A stretch of DNA of 64,000 nt from Anaerolinea thermophila UNI-1 (GCF_000199675.1 NC_014960.1:496001-560000); one strand, 5' to 3'; numbered from the stretch's first letter, positions 38,936-48,774 are shown. The notes: generated by a model not told the origin, from the sequence alone. Program-made: numbers and translations.

Positions 38936-41128
38936 TTAGTTCGAGCGTTTTCCTTCACCAGGAAGGGCTTCCATCTGCACCGCCGCTTCCATGGCGGGAA
39001 GGTAGGCTTGTTGCAGGTACTCTTTGAGCATACGCCGGGTGGAGAACTGAGGGATGAGCGTGCGCATGGACTCTTTGATGCGCTCAATCCAGGCGTGTGG
39101 AATGTCATCGCCGGCGCGGCTTCCGTAGTACAGCGGGATGATCTCGTTTTCCAGCGTGGCATACAGGCTTTGGGCGTCGCGCTCATCCTGCTCGTTGGGG
39201 TCGGTGTAATCCTTTTCCTCGCCAATTGCCCAGCCGTTCTTACCGTTGAAGCCTTCGCGCCACCAGCCATCCAGCACCGAGAAATTGAGGACGCCGTTCA
39301 TGGCGGCTTTCATCCCGGAAGTGCCTGAGGCTTCGTTGGGTCGCCGCGGGGTGTTCATCCACACATCCACGCCCTGCACCAGCAGGCGCGCCAGGTTCAT
39401 GTCGTAGTCTTCCAGGAAGACCAGCCGCCCGCCCGCTCGTGAGTCTTTCACCGCGCGGTATACCTGCTGAATGAGCAGTTTGCCGGGTTCATCGGCTGGA
39501 TGGGCTTTGCCGGCAAAGATGATTTGCACCGGCATATCCGCATTGGTAATGATGCGAATCAGCCGGTCTACGTCGCGCATGATCAGGTTAGCCCGCTTGT
39601 AGGTGGCGAAGCGGCGTGCAAAGCCAATGGTGAGCGAGTAGGGCTCCAGCAGAACGCCCCCTGCCACCACCTGCACGGGATGGGCTTCACCCGTCACCCA
39701 GTGACGGCGGGCGCGTTCAATGGCGTAATGCACCAGTTTGTTCTTCAGGTGGCGGCGTACTGCCCAGATTTCCGCGTCGGGGATGGAATCAATCATCATC
39801 CACATTTCCGGGTCGTCCAGATTGTCCATCCAGTCCATTCCCAGATAGCGCTCAAACAGCAAGCGCCAGCGGCGTGCCATCCACGTGCCCACATGCACGC
39901 CATTGGTAATGTGGAAGATGGGTATGTCGTTCTCTTTTTTATCTGCCCACAGTTTATGCCACATGCGCCGCGAAACCCGTCCATGCAGTTCGGAGACGGC
40001 GTTGCACTTCTCGGAAAGACGCAGCGCCAGTACCGGCATGCTGAAGGTCTCGCCCCATTCCTGCATGTTGCGCCCGAGGTCGATGAACAGGTCACGATCC
40101 ATCTTCAACTCGTTGTACACATGCGAGAAGTACTTGTCCATCATCCACAGAGGGAATTCATCGTTGCCTGCAGGGACGGGGGTGTGGGTGGTGAAGATGT
40201 TGGTCTTGCGGATGCGCTCTTTGGCTTCTTCCAGCGAGAACCCCTGTGCCACGTACTCACGCAGACGCTGGATGGTCAGGAAGGCGGAATGCCCCTCGTT
40301 CATGTGCCAGACGGTGGGGCTATAGCCCAGCAGGCGCAGAGCGCGCAAGCCGCCAATGCCCAGCAGGATTTCCTGCGAAATACGCACTTCCTGATCGCTG
40401 GTGTACAGGCGAGCGGTCAATGAACGGTCGGCAAGAGTGTTGCTTTCTACGTCGGTATCCAGCAGGAAGAGCGGAACACGCCCTACCTGAATCTGCAGGA
40501 TGCGGGCGAACACCTTGCGCCCCGCCAGAGTGACCGAAACCATCAGGGGACCGCCTTCCGGGTGCACCAGCGGTACCACGGGCAGTTCTTCGTAGTTCAG
40601 GTACAGGTTGCGGGTTTCCTGCCAGCCATCTTCGGTGATGCGTTGGGAGAAATAGCCTTGCGTGTAGTAGAAGCCTACTCCTGCCAAGGGCAAACCCAAA
40701 TCGCTGGCTTCTTTCAGATGGTCGCCAGCCAGCACGCCCAACCCACCGGCATATACCGGCAGGGATTCGTGCAAACCAAATTCGAACGAGAAATAAGCGA
40801 TTTGCTGATTGGTCAATTGCGGATAGTTGCGCTTGAACCAGGTGTTTTCCTCATTCATGTACTGGTCAAATGCGTAAATGACTGCATCGTAACTTTCCAG
40901 AAAATATCGATCGTTGGTCGCCGCATTGAGATGACGCCGTTCTACCCGGCGCAGGAAAGCCACCGGATTGTGATACACCTGTTCCCACAGGGTGCGGTCA
41001 ATGCGAGCGAACAATCGCAGGGCTTCCGGATTCCATGCCCACCACAGGTTATATGCCAGATCTCCAAGACGGGCAATTCGCCGCGGCAGGCTGAAGTGAT
41101 TGGGCGTTTCACGAACGAAAGAAGACAT
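38936..41128 (-). CDS. glgP: Alpha-glucan (glycogen/maltodextrin) phosphorylase
   Basis: The protein has 730 residues from ATG 41128; this short form with an N-terminal NLWWAWNPEALRLF (about 27-40) is typical of bacterial alpha-glucan phosphorylases. The PLP-binding region is in NEASGTSGMKAAMNGV (about 592-607). TNGVHVGTW, HMNEGHSAF and FTTHTPVPAGNDEF are other family marks. It releases glucose-1-phosphate from alpha-1,4-glucans. GlgX, encoded at 61-63 kb, completes debranching. Confidence 0.95.
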   Translation of the reverse strand: MSSFVRETPNHFSLPRRIARLGDLAYNLWWAWNPEALRLFARIDRTLWEQVYHNPVAFLRRVERRHLNAATNDRYFLESYDAVIYAFDQYMNEENTWFKRNYPQLTNQQIAYFSFEFGLHESLPVYAGGLGVLAGDHLKEASDLGLPLAGVGFYYTQGYFSQRITEDGWQETRNLYLNYEELPVVPLVHPEGGPLMVSVTLAGRKVFARILQIQVGRVPLFLLDTDVESNTLADRSLTARLYTSDQEVRISQEILLGIGGLRALRLLGYSPTVWHMNEGHSAFLTIQRLREYVAQGFSLEEAKERIRKTNIFTTHTPVPAGNDEFPLWMMDKYFSHVYNELKMDRDLFIDLGRNMQEWGETFSMPVLALRLSEKCNAVSELHGRVSRRMWHKLWADKKENDIPIFHITNGVHVGTWMARRWRLLFERYLGMDWMDNLDDPEMWMMIDSIPDAEIWAVRRHLKNKLVHYAIERARRHWVTGEAHPVQVVAGGVLLEPYSLTIGFARRFATYKRANLIMRDVDRLIRIITNADMPVQIIFAGKAHPADEPGKLLIQQVYRAVKDSRAGGRLVFLEDYDMNLARLLVQGVDVWMNTPRRPNEASGTSGMKAAMNGVLNFSVLDGWWREGFNGKNGWAIGEEKDYTDPNEQDERDAQSLYATLENEIIPLYYGSRAGDDIPHAWIERIKESMRTLIPQFSTRRMLKEYLQQAYLPAMEAAVQMEALPGEGKRSN

Positions 41129-41213
41129 GTCCAAAACCTCATTTCCAAAAATAAACTATCCTGCTTTGACGCAGGGTATTGAGGCAATGCAGACTTTATT
41201 GATAGCGAAAGGG

Positions 41214-41222
41214 ATTATACCA
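41214..41222 (-). promoter_or_regulatory. Extended -10 promoter of glgP
   Basis: The minus strand reads TGG-TATAAT (41222-41214), an extended -10, 86 bases upstream of the glgP start. No clear -35 is seen. No LacI-type operator was noticed here, unlike at glgX. Confidence 0.5.
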
Positions 41223-41282
41223 TATCCATATCAGCCGTTCAGACCATCTCACCGCTGTCGGGCTTTTTTACAATCTCCCCAT

Positions 41283-42206
41283 TTATTCTGCTTCCCGTTG
41301 TGGGTTGCGGCGATTGAGAGACATTTGCTCCATCAGCGGTCGCCAGCTCAGACCTGCGGGGAGGAACACCAGCACAAAATTCAGGAATAAGAGCAGAGTA
41401 GCGCGTAAAATCTCCGGCGTGGCAATGATGTAGGGTGGAGTGCCTGCCAGTTTAACCAGCCAGACGGCGGAACTGTAAGCAAAACTGATCAGGAAAACGC
41501 CGGAAAAAAGGATGGTTGAGCCAATGCGGTAGGCGAAGGGTAAGGCACTGCCGGCAATCCCCAGAACAAGGATTAGCGCAACGGAAAGAATATATGCGCT
41601 GGGATCACAGGATAAATCCAAAATACACCGGCTGGATACCACCACGGAAAAGATAGACGAGACCCCAACAAAGAGCAAACCAATCAGCAAGAAAATGGGA
41701 TAAAGAAGGGGTTCGTCATGGGTAGCCAGCATGATGAAGAGCAATCCCGCACAAAGAATGATTCCGATCACGACTTCGCGAACCACAAAGTCATTGATAA
41801 ACAGCCAGAGGAATGATGAATCCGAGACAAGATTGGGGTCTACCCCTCCCCAAAAAATATCGAAAAGATGAATCGCGGCGCCAACTGTTGCGGGGAAGAA
41901 GAACACGAAAAGCCCGATGCAAAGTCCCAGAATGCGCCAGATGAAAAACGGGTCGTTATGGAATTGATCCGAGAAACGATTCCACCAGGCGGCGTTTTGA
42001 AAGAAGAAATCCGGTGGGGGAGGAGGAGAGGACGGCGGTGAGGAGGGTGGGGAAGACTCGCTCCTGTCATCCGGGGGGTAGAAATGCCCGTTTCCTGAAG
42101 AATTCGGGGAAGATGGAGAGGATGAGGGACGGGCTGGCGAAACACGTCTTCTTCCCCCTGTGGAATAGGCATATGAAAAAGGACCCTGGTTGGAATTTAG
42201 ACTCAT
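41283..42206 (-). CDS. Multi-pass membrane protein of unknown function
   Basis: The protein has 307 residues from ATG 42206. A disordered Ser/Pro-rich N-terminus (about 15-65, SSPPSSPPSSPPPPP) is followed by about seven to eight membrane helices. I recognise no family; the layout of a low-complexity soluble head with a hydrophobic body is common in predicted Chloroflexota membrane proteins. The ribosome site is not obvious, although AAGGAGG lies 31 bases upstream. The function is unknown. It is transcribed towards the glgP promoter region. Confidence 0.6.
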   Translation of the reverse strand: MSLNSNQGPFSYAYSTGGRRRVSPARPSSSPSSPNSSGNGHFYPPDDRSESSPPSSPPSSPPPPPDFFFQNAAWWNRFSDQFHNDPFFIWRILGLCIGLFVFFFPATVGAAIHLFDIFWGGVDPNLVSDSSFLWLFINDFVVREVVIGIILCAGLLFIMLATHDEPLLYPIFLLIGLLFVGVSSIFSVVVSSRCILDLSCDPSAYILSVALILVLGIAGSALPFAYRIGSTILFSGVFLISFAYSSAVWLVKLAGTPPYIIATPEILRATLLLFLNFVLVFLPAGLSWRPLMEQMSLNRRNPQREAE

Positions 42207-42507
42207 GCGGTTATGAGGGGTAGTGCCGGTGCCCTGCCTCCTTGTAAACTCTCCGCGCTGCAAATATAGAATCATTATATATAAATTTTCTATTCGCATA
42301 TGCGCGGATGCGTTGCAGTTTGTAATCAGACAATTATTACAGGGAAATTTCACGATAAAAGTAAGGGCAATCCCTTACCAAAATTAGGGGAAAAAGACTT
42401 GGTTTTTATCTGTTCCTTCTCTACAATAAGAAAAGGATTCTTCCGGGCTTCTTCCGGTTTTCCCGTTTTGGTGCTTTTCCAAAAAATGTTATGAAGGAGT
42501 GTATCTC
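42207..42507. promoter_or_regulatory. Divergent intergenic region before xylA
   Basis: This region holds the start regions of the minus-strand membrane protein and of plus-strand xylA. On the minus strand TATAAT (42279-42274) is a likely -10. Upstream of xylA a GAAGGAG ribosome site is clear, while no consensus promoter stands out. No gene is supported. Confidence 0.4.
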
Positions 42508-43674
42508 ATGTCAGACTATACCCCCAAACCCGAACATAAATTCACCTTTGGCTTGTGGACGGTGGGCTCCACTGGACGTGACCCGTTTGGTGCGCCTACC
42601 CGTGATGCCCTCAGCCCGGTGGAACTGGTGCATTTGCTGGCGGAAGTAGGCGCTTACGGTGTGAACTTTCACGATAATGACCTGGTGCCGATTGATGCCA
42701 CCCCTGCCGAGCGTGACCGCATCGTGCGCGACTTCAAAAATGCGCTGAAGGAAACCGGTCTGGTTGTGCCTATGGCGACCACCAACCTTTTCAGCGATCC
42801 GGTGTTCAAGGACGGCGCTTTCACCAGCAACGACCCCAAAGTGCGCGCCTATGCCTTGCAAAAGACCATGCAAGCCATTGATCTGGGCGTGGAACTGGGG
42901 GCGAAGGTGTATGTCTTCTGGGGCGGGCGCGAAGGCACGGAAAGCGATGCCACCAAGAACCCCGTGGATGCCATCAAGCGCACCCGCGAAGCCCTCAACT
43001 TCCTCTGCGAGTATGTGCTGGATCAGGGCTATGACCTGAAGTTTGCTCTGGAAGCCAAACCCAACGAACCGCGCGGCGATATCTACAACCCCACCACCGG
43101 ACACATGCTGGCGTTCATTGAGACTCTCGATCACCCGGAGATGGTAGGTGTCAACCCGGAGGTGGCTCATGAGCATATGGCAGGGTTGAATTTCCTGCAC
43201 GGCGTGGCGCAGGCATGGGAAGCGGGCAAACTCTTCCACATTGACCTCAACGACCAGTACCCCGGGCGCTATGATCAGGACTTCCGCTTTGGCTCGCGTG
43301 ACCTCAAAGCCGCCTTCTTCCTGGTGAAATTCCTTGAGGATGTGGGGTATAGCGGCTCGCGCCACTTTGACGCTCACGCCTACCGCACTGAGGACTACGA
43401 GGGCGTCAAAGACTTTGCCCGCGGGTGTATGCGCACTTACCTTATTCTCAAAGAAAAAGCCGCCCGCTTCAACGCCGATCCTGAAATTCAAGCCTTGCTG
43501 GCGGAAATCAACGCCACTGAGCCGTCGCTGGAGAGCGTCTTCGGAGCCTACTCGCGCGAAAAAGCCAATCGCCTTAAGGGTATGACCTTTGACCGTGTGT
43601 CACTGGGTAAACGCGGGTTGAAGTATGAGCGCCTGGACCAGTTGACCATTGATTTGCTGTTGGGTGTGCGATAA
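42508..43674 (+). CDS. xylA: Xylose isomerase (class I)
   Basis: The protein has 388 residues, the normal length of class I enzymes. Active-site regions are FHDNDLVP (about 52-59, catalytic His), ALEAKPNEPRGD (about 177-188, metal-binding Glu and Lys), EVAHEHMAG (about 214-222) and HIDLNDQ (about 240-246, metal Asp). It interconverts xylose and xylulose and often glucose and fructose. AAGGAGTG sits before the ATG. No xylulokinase is nearby. Confidence 0.95.
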   Translation: MSDYTPKPEHKFTFGLWTVGSTGRDPFGAPTRDALSPVELVHLLAEVGAYGVNFHDNDLVPIDATPAERDRIVRDFKNALKETGLVVPMATTNLFSDPVFKDGAFTSNDPKVRAYALQKTMQAIDLGVELGAKVYVFWGGREGTESDATKNPVDAIKRTREALNFLCEYVLDQGYDLKFALEAKPNEPRGDIYNPTTGHMLAFIETLDHPEMVGVNPEVAHEHMAGLNFLHGVAQAWEAGKLFHIDLNDQYPGRYDQDFRFGSRDLKAAFFLVKFLEDVGYSGSRHFDAHAYRTEDYEGVKDFARGCMRTYLILKEKAARFNADPEIQALLAEINATEPSLESVFGAYSREKANRLKGMTFDRVSLGKRGLKYERLDQLTIDLLLGVR

Positions 43675-43704
43675 CCTTTTCTCCCTCCACTGGAGAAACT
43701 CCTC

Positions 43705-43741
43705 CCCTCCCGCAATCCCTCCCTTGCGGGAGGGCTTTATT
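43705..43741 (+). terminator. Terminator after xylA
   Basis: CCCTCCCGCAA (43705-43715) pairs perfectly with TTGCGGGAGGG (43724-43734), loop 8, followed by CTTTATTTTA. Confidence 0.88.
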
Positions 43742-43748
43742 TTAGGAC

Positions 43749-43798
43749 TTGACAACTCTGATTTATGATGATATTATTTCAATATCAAAATATTTGAA
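43749..43798 (+). promoter_or_regulatory. Promoter and MarR-type operator upstream of the marR-yceI pair
   Basis: TTGACA (43749-43754), 17 bases, TATTAT (43772-43777) form a strong promoter. TTTCAATAT-CAAA-ATATTTGAA (43777-43798) is an imperfect palindrome with 7 of 9 arm matches lying just past the -10, the place expected for autorepression by the MarR protein. Confidence 0.65.
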
Positions 43799-43811
43799 TT
43801 GGAGAATTTTG

Positions 43812-44303
43812 ATGCCAACCCATTATCAGGGCGACCCTCAAATCAAACTGGCTCTGGACACTTTCATCAAGTTCACCCGAGCCTCCAGCGCTTTGGAGTC
43901 TTACCTCTTCCACGATGGCATCCTCGAAGGGCTGACACCTTCGCAATTTGGCGTGCTGGAAACACTCTATCACCTTGGCCCGCTCTGCCAGGGGGAAATC
44001 AGCCATAAACTGCTCAAGTCCACCGGCAACATTACCCTGGTGCTGGATAACCTGGAAAAGCGCGGTTTGATTGAGCGCCAGCGCAGTCGTGAAGACCGCC
44101 GCATGGTGACCATTGTGCTGACTGAAGCCGGGCGCGAACTCATCGAGCGGGTTTTTCCCCGTCAGGCGGCGCTGATTGCCGAAGCCTTCTCGCCGCTCTC
44201 TTCGGAGGAACAGCGCACGCTCGGGGAATTGTGCAAAAAATTGGGTCTTGCCCTTCAGCAAAAAAATTCTCCCCATCTTACCCATATTCATTCTACGCCT
44301 TAG
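43812..44303 (+). CDS. MarR-family transcriptional regulator
   Basis: The protein has 163 residues from ATG 43812, with TTGGAG upstream. The winged helix-turn-helix reads LTPSQFGVLETLYHLGPLCQGEISHKLLKSTGNIT (about 44-78) and continues with VLDNLEKRGLIERQRSREDRRMVTIVLTEAG (about 80-110), a typical MarR wing (DRR). It probably represses its own operon and is relieved by small ligands such as phenols or oxidants. yceI follows 13 bases later. Confidence 0.92.
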   Translation: MPTHYQGDPQIKLALDTFIKFTRASSALESYLFHDGILEGLTPSQFGVLETLYHLGPLCQGEISHKLLKSTGNITLVLDNLEKRGLIERQRSREDRRMVTIVLTEAGRELIERVFPRQAALIAEAFSPLSSEEQRTLGELCKKLGLALQQKNSPHLTHIHSTP

Positions 44304-44316
44304 GAGGTACCTGTCT

Positions 44317-44856
44317 ATGTCCTGGCAAATTGATACTGCCCACACCCAAATTCAGTTCACCGTTCGCCATTTGATGATTAGCAAAGTGCGCGGGTGGTTT
44401 GAGAAGTTCAGCGGAACGGTTAACCTGGATGAGAGCAACCCGGAAAACACCAGCGTGGATGTGGTGATTGATGCCGCCAGCATTAATACCCGTGAGCCTC
44501 AGCGCGACGCTCACCTGCGCTCTGCGGACTTTCTGGACGCTGAACATTATCCGCATCTGACCTTCAAAAGCACGCGGGTAGAGCGCACCGGTGAACGTAC
44601 AGCCCGATTGTATGGCGATCTCACCATCCGAGGGGTCACCAAGCCCGTGGTGCTGGATGTGACCTTCAACGGCATGCTCACCAATCCTTGGGGTATGACC
44701 AGCGCCGGTTTCAGCGCCACGACGACCATCAACCGCAAGGATTGGGGTCTGGAATGGAATGTTGCCCTTGAAGCAGGCGGCTGGCTGGTTGGCGATGAGG
44801 TGGAAATCGCCATTGAAGCCGAACTGATTAAAGTGGTTGCCGAGCAACCTGCCTGA
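44317..44856 (+). CDS. YceI-family lipid-binding-like protein
   Basis: The protein has 179 residues from ATG 44317, with GGAGGTA six bases upstream. It opens with SWQIDTAHTQIQFTVRHLMISKVRG, the classic YceI start, and lacks a signal peptide, so it is cytosolic here. The remaining part has SADFLDAEHYPHLTFKST and KDWGLEWN, typical of the barrel that holds polyprenyl-like lipids. Fusion of MarR and YceI control is common in bacteria. It is in one operon with the MarR gene. Confidence 0.92.
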   Translation: MSWQIDTAHTQIQFTVRHLMISKVRGWFEKFSGTVNLDESNPENTSVDVVIDAASINTREPQRDAHLRSADFLDAEHYPHLTFKSTRVERTGERTARLYGDLTIRGVTKPVVLDVTFNGMLTNPWGMTSAGFSATTTINRKDWGLEWNVALEAGGWLVGDEVEIAIEAELIKVVAEQPA

Positions 44857-44880
44857 TTCTTTTTTGAAGGTGCATGCTCA

Positions 44881-44913
44881 GCCTCCCGTGGGAATACACT
44901 GCGGGAGGCTTTT
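44881..44913 (+). terminator. Terminator after yceI
   Basis: GCCTCCCG (44881-44888) pairs with CGGGAGGC (44902-44909), followed by TTTT. Confidence 0.8.
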
Positions 44914-44984
44914 ACGTTGCCTCTTTTCAAATTGCGGTTGATTGTATAATGAGCAGTAACAGCCATACCTTACGGGAGTTCTGC

Positions 44985-47897
44985 ATGAGTTCATCTGTTC
45001 ATGGTTTTGAATTGCTTCGGGATGAGCGCATCCCCGAAATCAACAGCCGTGCCCGTCTTTACCGTCACATCCGCACGGGCGCGGAACTGCTCTCTCTGGA
45101 GAACGACGACGAAAACAAAGTCTTTGGGATTACCTTCCGCACCCTGCCCATGGATGATACTGGTTTGCCGCACATTATGGAGCATTCTGTCCTGTGCGGT
45201 TCGCGCAAGTATCCGGTCAAAGAGCCGTTTGTGGAGTTGATGAAAGGCTCGCTCAATACCTTTCTCAACGCCATGACCTATCCGGATAAAACCTGCTATC
45301 CGGTAGCCAGCCAGAATCTGCAGGATTTCTACAATCTGGTGGATGTCTATCTGGATGCGGTGTTCAACCCCCTGCTTTCGCCCTACACCCTGAAGCAGGA
45401 AGGCTGGCATTACGCATTGGAAAACCCCGAAGACGAGATGACCTTCAAGGGCGTTGTTTTCAATGAGATGAAGGGCAGTTATTCCTCGCCCGACAGTCTC
45501 ATCTATGACCAGGTCATCCGGCAGTTGTTCCCCGATACGCCCTATGGGCTGGACAGCGGCGGCGACCCCGAGAAGATTCCTAACCTGACGTACGAGCAGT
45601 TCCTCTACTATCATCGCACTTTCTACCATCCCTCTAATGCGCGCATTTTCTTCTACGGCGATGACGCTCCCGAAAAGCGCCTGCAAATGATAGACGCTTA
45701 CCTGCAGAATTTTGAGTACAAGCAGGTGCCTTCAGTGATTCCTCTGCAAGCCCGCGCCAGTCAACCGCGGCGGGTGCGCCTGCCCTACGAGGTGGGGACA
45801 GAGGAAGAAGCCCCGCGACACTTCATCGCCCTCTCGTGGATGCTTCCCGAAGTGCCTGATGCTCACGAGGCGCTCACCCTCTCTTTGCTGGAGCATGTCC
45901 TGATTGGTACGCCGGCATCGCCCCTGCGCAAGGCGCTGATTGAGTCGGGCTTGGGCGAAGACCTGACCGCTGCTAACCTGACGCTGGATTTGCGCCAGCC
46001 GGTTTTCTCGGTGGGGTTGAAGGGGGTAGCCTCTGAAAATCTGGAGCGTGTCGAAGCCCTGATTCTGGAGACGCTTCAGCAGTTAGCCGACTCTGGCGTA
46101 GATGCCGAGACCCTGTGGGCATCGCTGAACACCCTGGAGTTCCGCCTGCGCGAGCAAAACACCGGTTCGTACCCGCGAGGCTTGTTTGTCATGTTGCAGG
46201 CGCTGGCGTTGTGGCTGTACGACAAAGACCCCATTGAAGCCCTGCGCTTTGAAGCCCCGCTTCGCAACCTGCGTCAGCGCCTCACTCAGGGGGAACGCCT
46301 GCTCGAAGAGCGCATCCGCCGCCTGCTTCTGGAGAATCCTCACCGCGTCACGGTGATTCTCGACCCCGACCCGGCACTTGCCGAACGGCGCGCGACTGCC
46401 GAACGCGACCGTCTGGAGCAAGCCCGCGCGGCGATGTCTCCGGAACAACTTCAGCAGGTAGTCGAAGAAACCCGCGAGTTGAAGCGCCGTCAGGAAACCC
46501 CCGACTCGCCTGAAGCGCTGGCAACCATCCCGACCCTGAAACTGAGCGACCTGGAGCGTGAAATCCGCCGCATTCCCAGCGAAGAGCATACCCTGGCGGG
46601 CATTCCCACCCTGTACCATGACCTGTTTACCAACGGCATTGTGTATCTGGATCTGGCGTTCAACCTGCGCGTCATCCCGCAGGAATGGCTGGGACTGCTC
46701 CCGCTCTTTGGGCGCGCCCTCACCGAAATGGGTACTGCCCGGCAGTCTTACGTGCAGTTGATTCAGAGCATCGGACAGAAAACCGGCGGCATCTGGACGC
46801 AGTTGTTCCTCTCCGCCGCGCCGGAGCGTAAGGATGCCGAAGCCTGGCTGGTGCTTCGCGCCAAAGCCATGCTGGAGCAGACGCCCGACCTGATGGCGCT
46901 GTTGCAGGAAATTTTGACCAGCGTGCGCCTGGACGATGCTGAGCGCTTCCGTCAAATGGTGCTGGAGGAAAAAGCCTCGCTGGAAACCCGCCTGATTTAC
47001 AGCGGTCACCGCATGGCGGCAACCCGCCTGCGCGCCGGTCTGGACGAAGCCGGCTGGCTCAGCGAGCAGACCGGCGGGGTGTCTTACCTGTTCTTCCTGC
47101 GCCAGTTGGCACGCGAGGTGGAACAGAACTGGGCAGAGGTGCAGGCACGACTGGAAGGCATCCGTGACCGCTTGTTACAACGGCAGGGCTTGCGCGCTAA
47201 TGTCACCGTGCACCGTGAGGGCTGGCAGACGGTTCAGCCCGCGCTGAGCGATTTCCTCGCCGCTTTGCCTCAGCGGGCTGTACTTCCGTCGCAGTGGACG
47301 GTGCAGGCGCCGCCTGCGCAGGAAGGGCTGATCATCCCTTCTCAGGTGAATTATGTGGGCAAAGGCGGCAACCTCTTTGAAGCCGGGTACACCCTGCACG
47401 GCTCGATGTATGCCATTACCCAGTACCTCAACGCCACCTACTTTTGGGAGCGGGTGCGCGTGCAGGGCGGCGCCTATGGCGGCTTTTGTTCCTTTGACCC
47501 ATACTCCGGCGCGTTTTTGATGCTTTCCTACCGCGATCCCAACCTGCTGAAGACGCTGGAGGCTTACGATCAACTGGCGCAGTACCTGCGCACCCTGCAC
47601 ATCGAAGAGAGTGAGCGGGTCAAAGCCATCATCGGCGCCATTGGTGAACTGGACGCCTATCAACTGCCGGACGCCAAAGGGTACACGGCTTTCGTGCGCG
47701 CTCTGCTGGGCATCACCGACGAGCGCCGTCAGCGTCTGCGTGACGAACTGCTGAATACTCAGCCGGAGGATTTCCGCCGTCTGGCGGATGCGGTGGAGAA
47801 CCTGGCGCATCACGGGCGGATTGCCGTGCTGGGCACCGAGCCTGCCCTGCAGGAAGCGGCTCAGGTGCGCGGTTTGAACCTGCAACGAATCCTTTAA
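44985..47897 (+). CDS. M16C zinc metallopeptidase, presequence-protease-like
   Basis: The protein has 970 residues from ATG 44985 (GGGAG upstream; an earlier ATG at 44949 lies inside a TATAAT). The inverted zinc motif is HIMEH (63-67), with the distal Glu in FNEMKGSY (about 137-144). M16C enzymes of about 1000 residues (PreP, falcilysin type) are two halves joined by a helical linker and degrade short peptides in a closed chamber. FYGDDAPEKR and RVQGGAYGG near the C-terminus fit. Gene length is normal. Confidence 0.93.
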   Translation: MSSSVHGFELLRDERIPEINSRARLYRHIRTGAELLSLENDDENKVFGITFRTLPMDDTGLPHIMEHSVLCGSRKYPVKEPFVELMKGSLNTFLNAMTYPDKTCYPVASQNLQDFYNLVDVYLDAVFNPLLSPYTLKQEGWHYALENPEDEMTFKGVVFNEMKGSYSSPDSLIYDQVIRQLFPDTPYGLDSGGDPEKIPNLTYEQFLYYHRTFYHPSNARIFFYGDDAPEKRLQMIDAYLQNFEYKQVPSVIPLQARASQPRRVRLPYEVGTEEEAPRHFIALSWMLPEVPDAHEALTLSLLEHVLIGTPASPLRKALIESGLGEDLTAANLTLDLRQPVFSVGLKGVASENLERVEALILETLQQLADSGVDAETLWASLNTLEFRLREQNTGSYPRGLFVMLQALALWLYDKDPIEALRFEAPLRNLRQRLTQGERLLEERIRRLLLENPHRVTVILDPDPALAERRATAERDRLEQARAAMSPEQLQQVVEETRELKRRQETPDSPEALATIPTLKLSDLEREIRRIPSEEHTLAGIPTLYHDLFTNGIVYLDLAFNLRVIPQEWLGLLPLFGRALTEMGTARQSYVQLIQSIGQKTGGIWTQLFLSAAPERKDAEAWLVLRAKAMLEQTPDLMALLQEILTSVRLDDAERFRQMVLEEKASLETRLIYSGHRMAATRLRAGLDEAGWLSEQTGGVSYLFFLRQLAREVEQNWAEVQARLEGIRDRLLQRQGLRANVTVHREGWQTVQPALSDFLAALPQRAVLPSQWTVQAPPAQEGLIIPSQVNYVGKGGNLFEAGYTLHGSMYAITQYLNATYFWERVRVQGGAYGGFCSFDPYSGAFLMLSYRDPNLLKTLEAYDQLAQYLRTLHIEESERVKAIIGAIGELDAYQLPDAKGYTAFVRALLGITDERRQRLRDELLNTQPEDFRRLADAVENLAHHGRIAVLGTEPALQEAAQVRGLNLQRIL

Positions 47898-47913
47898 GGA
47901 AATGGGGGAAGCC

Positions 47914-48747
47914 ATGGAACGGTATTTCATCAAACCTGGGGAGAAAGTCAGGCTGAAGGACTGGTCTCCCGACCCGCCCAAAGATTTCGAGGGCGATAAG
48001 GAAAGTACCCGCGCGGCGGTTGCCGAACTCAACCGCAAACTGGAAGTGCTTCAGGAACGCCTGTACGCCGAACGCAAGCACAAGGTGCTGGTGATTCTGC
48101 AGGGCATGGATACCAGCGGTAAAGATGGTGTCATCCGCTCGGTGTTTGAGGGCGTCAATCCGCAGGGCGTCAAGGTGGCAAACTTCAAAGTGCCCACCCA
48201 GGAAGAACTGGATCACGATTACCTCTGGCGGGTGCACAAAGTAGTGCCGGGTAAGGGCGAAATCGTCATCTTCAACCGCAGTCACTACGAGGATGTGCTG
48301 GTGGTGCGGGTGCATAACCTGGTCCCGCCCGAGGTGTGGAAGAAGCGTTACGAGCAGATTAACCAGTTTGAACGTCTGTTGCACGAGACCGGCACCACCA
48401 TTCTCAAGTTCTTCCTCTTCATCAGCAGGGAAGAACAAAAACAGCGTTTGCTGGAACGCCTGGCAGACCCGGCAAAACACTGGAAGTTCAACCCCGGCGA
48501 TTTGAAAGAGCGCGCTCTCTGGGAAGAATACGAAAAAGCCTATGAGGACGTGCTATCCCGTACCAGCACCGAATACGCGCCGTGGATTCTGGTTCCGGCG
48601 GATAAGAAGTGGTACCGCGACTGGGTCATCAGCCGGGTGCTGGTGGAAACGCTGGAAGGGCTGGAGATTCAACTGCCGCCGCCTCTGGCAGATGCCGAGA
48701 CCTACCGCCGTCAACTGCTGGAAGAAGATGCGCCGGAAAGCCGGTGA
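47914..48747 (+). CDS. Polyphosphate kinase 2 (polyphosphate:nucleotide phosphotransferase type)
   Basis: The protein has 277 residues. Walker A is GMDTSGKDG (64-72) and Walker B-like FNRSHYEDV (about 116-124). Length and QGMDTSGKDG/NPQGVKVANFKVPT traits match the single-domain PPK2-related group that moves phosphate between polyphosphate and nucleotides (ADP, AMP or GDP). Which nucleotide is used is unknown. GGGGGAA precedes the ATG, 16 bases after the peptidase stop. Confidence 0.92.
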   Translation: MERYFIKPGEKVRLKDWSPDPPKDFEGDKESTRAAVAELNRKLEVLQERLYAERKHKVLVILQGMDTSGKDGVIRSVFEGVNPQGVKVANFKVPTQEELDHDYLWRVHKVVPGKGEIVIFNRSHYEDVLVVRVHNLVPPEVWKKRYEQINQFERLLHETGTTILKFFLFISREEQKQRLLERLADPAKHWKFNPGDLKERALWEEYEKAYEDVLSRTSTEYAPWILVPADKKWYRDWVISRVLVETLEGLEIQLPPPLADAETYRRQLLEEDAPESR

Positions 48748-48757
48748 GAAGTTGGGT

Positions 48758-48774
48758 TATAATCGAGGCGCATA
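48758..48774 (+). promoter_or_regulatory. -10 box just before the MBL-fold gene (possible leaderless start)
   Basis: TATAAT at 48758-48763 ends 10 bases before the ATG at 48774, with no ribosome site between. A promoter here would let the MBL-kinase genes be transcribed apart from ppk2. Confidence 0.5.
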
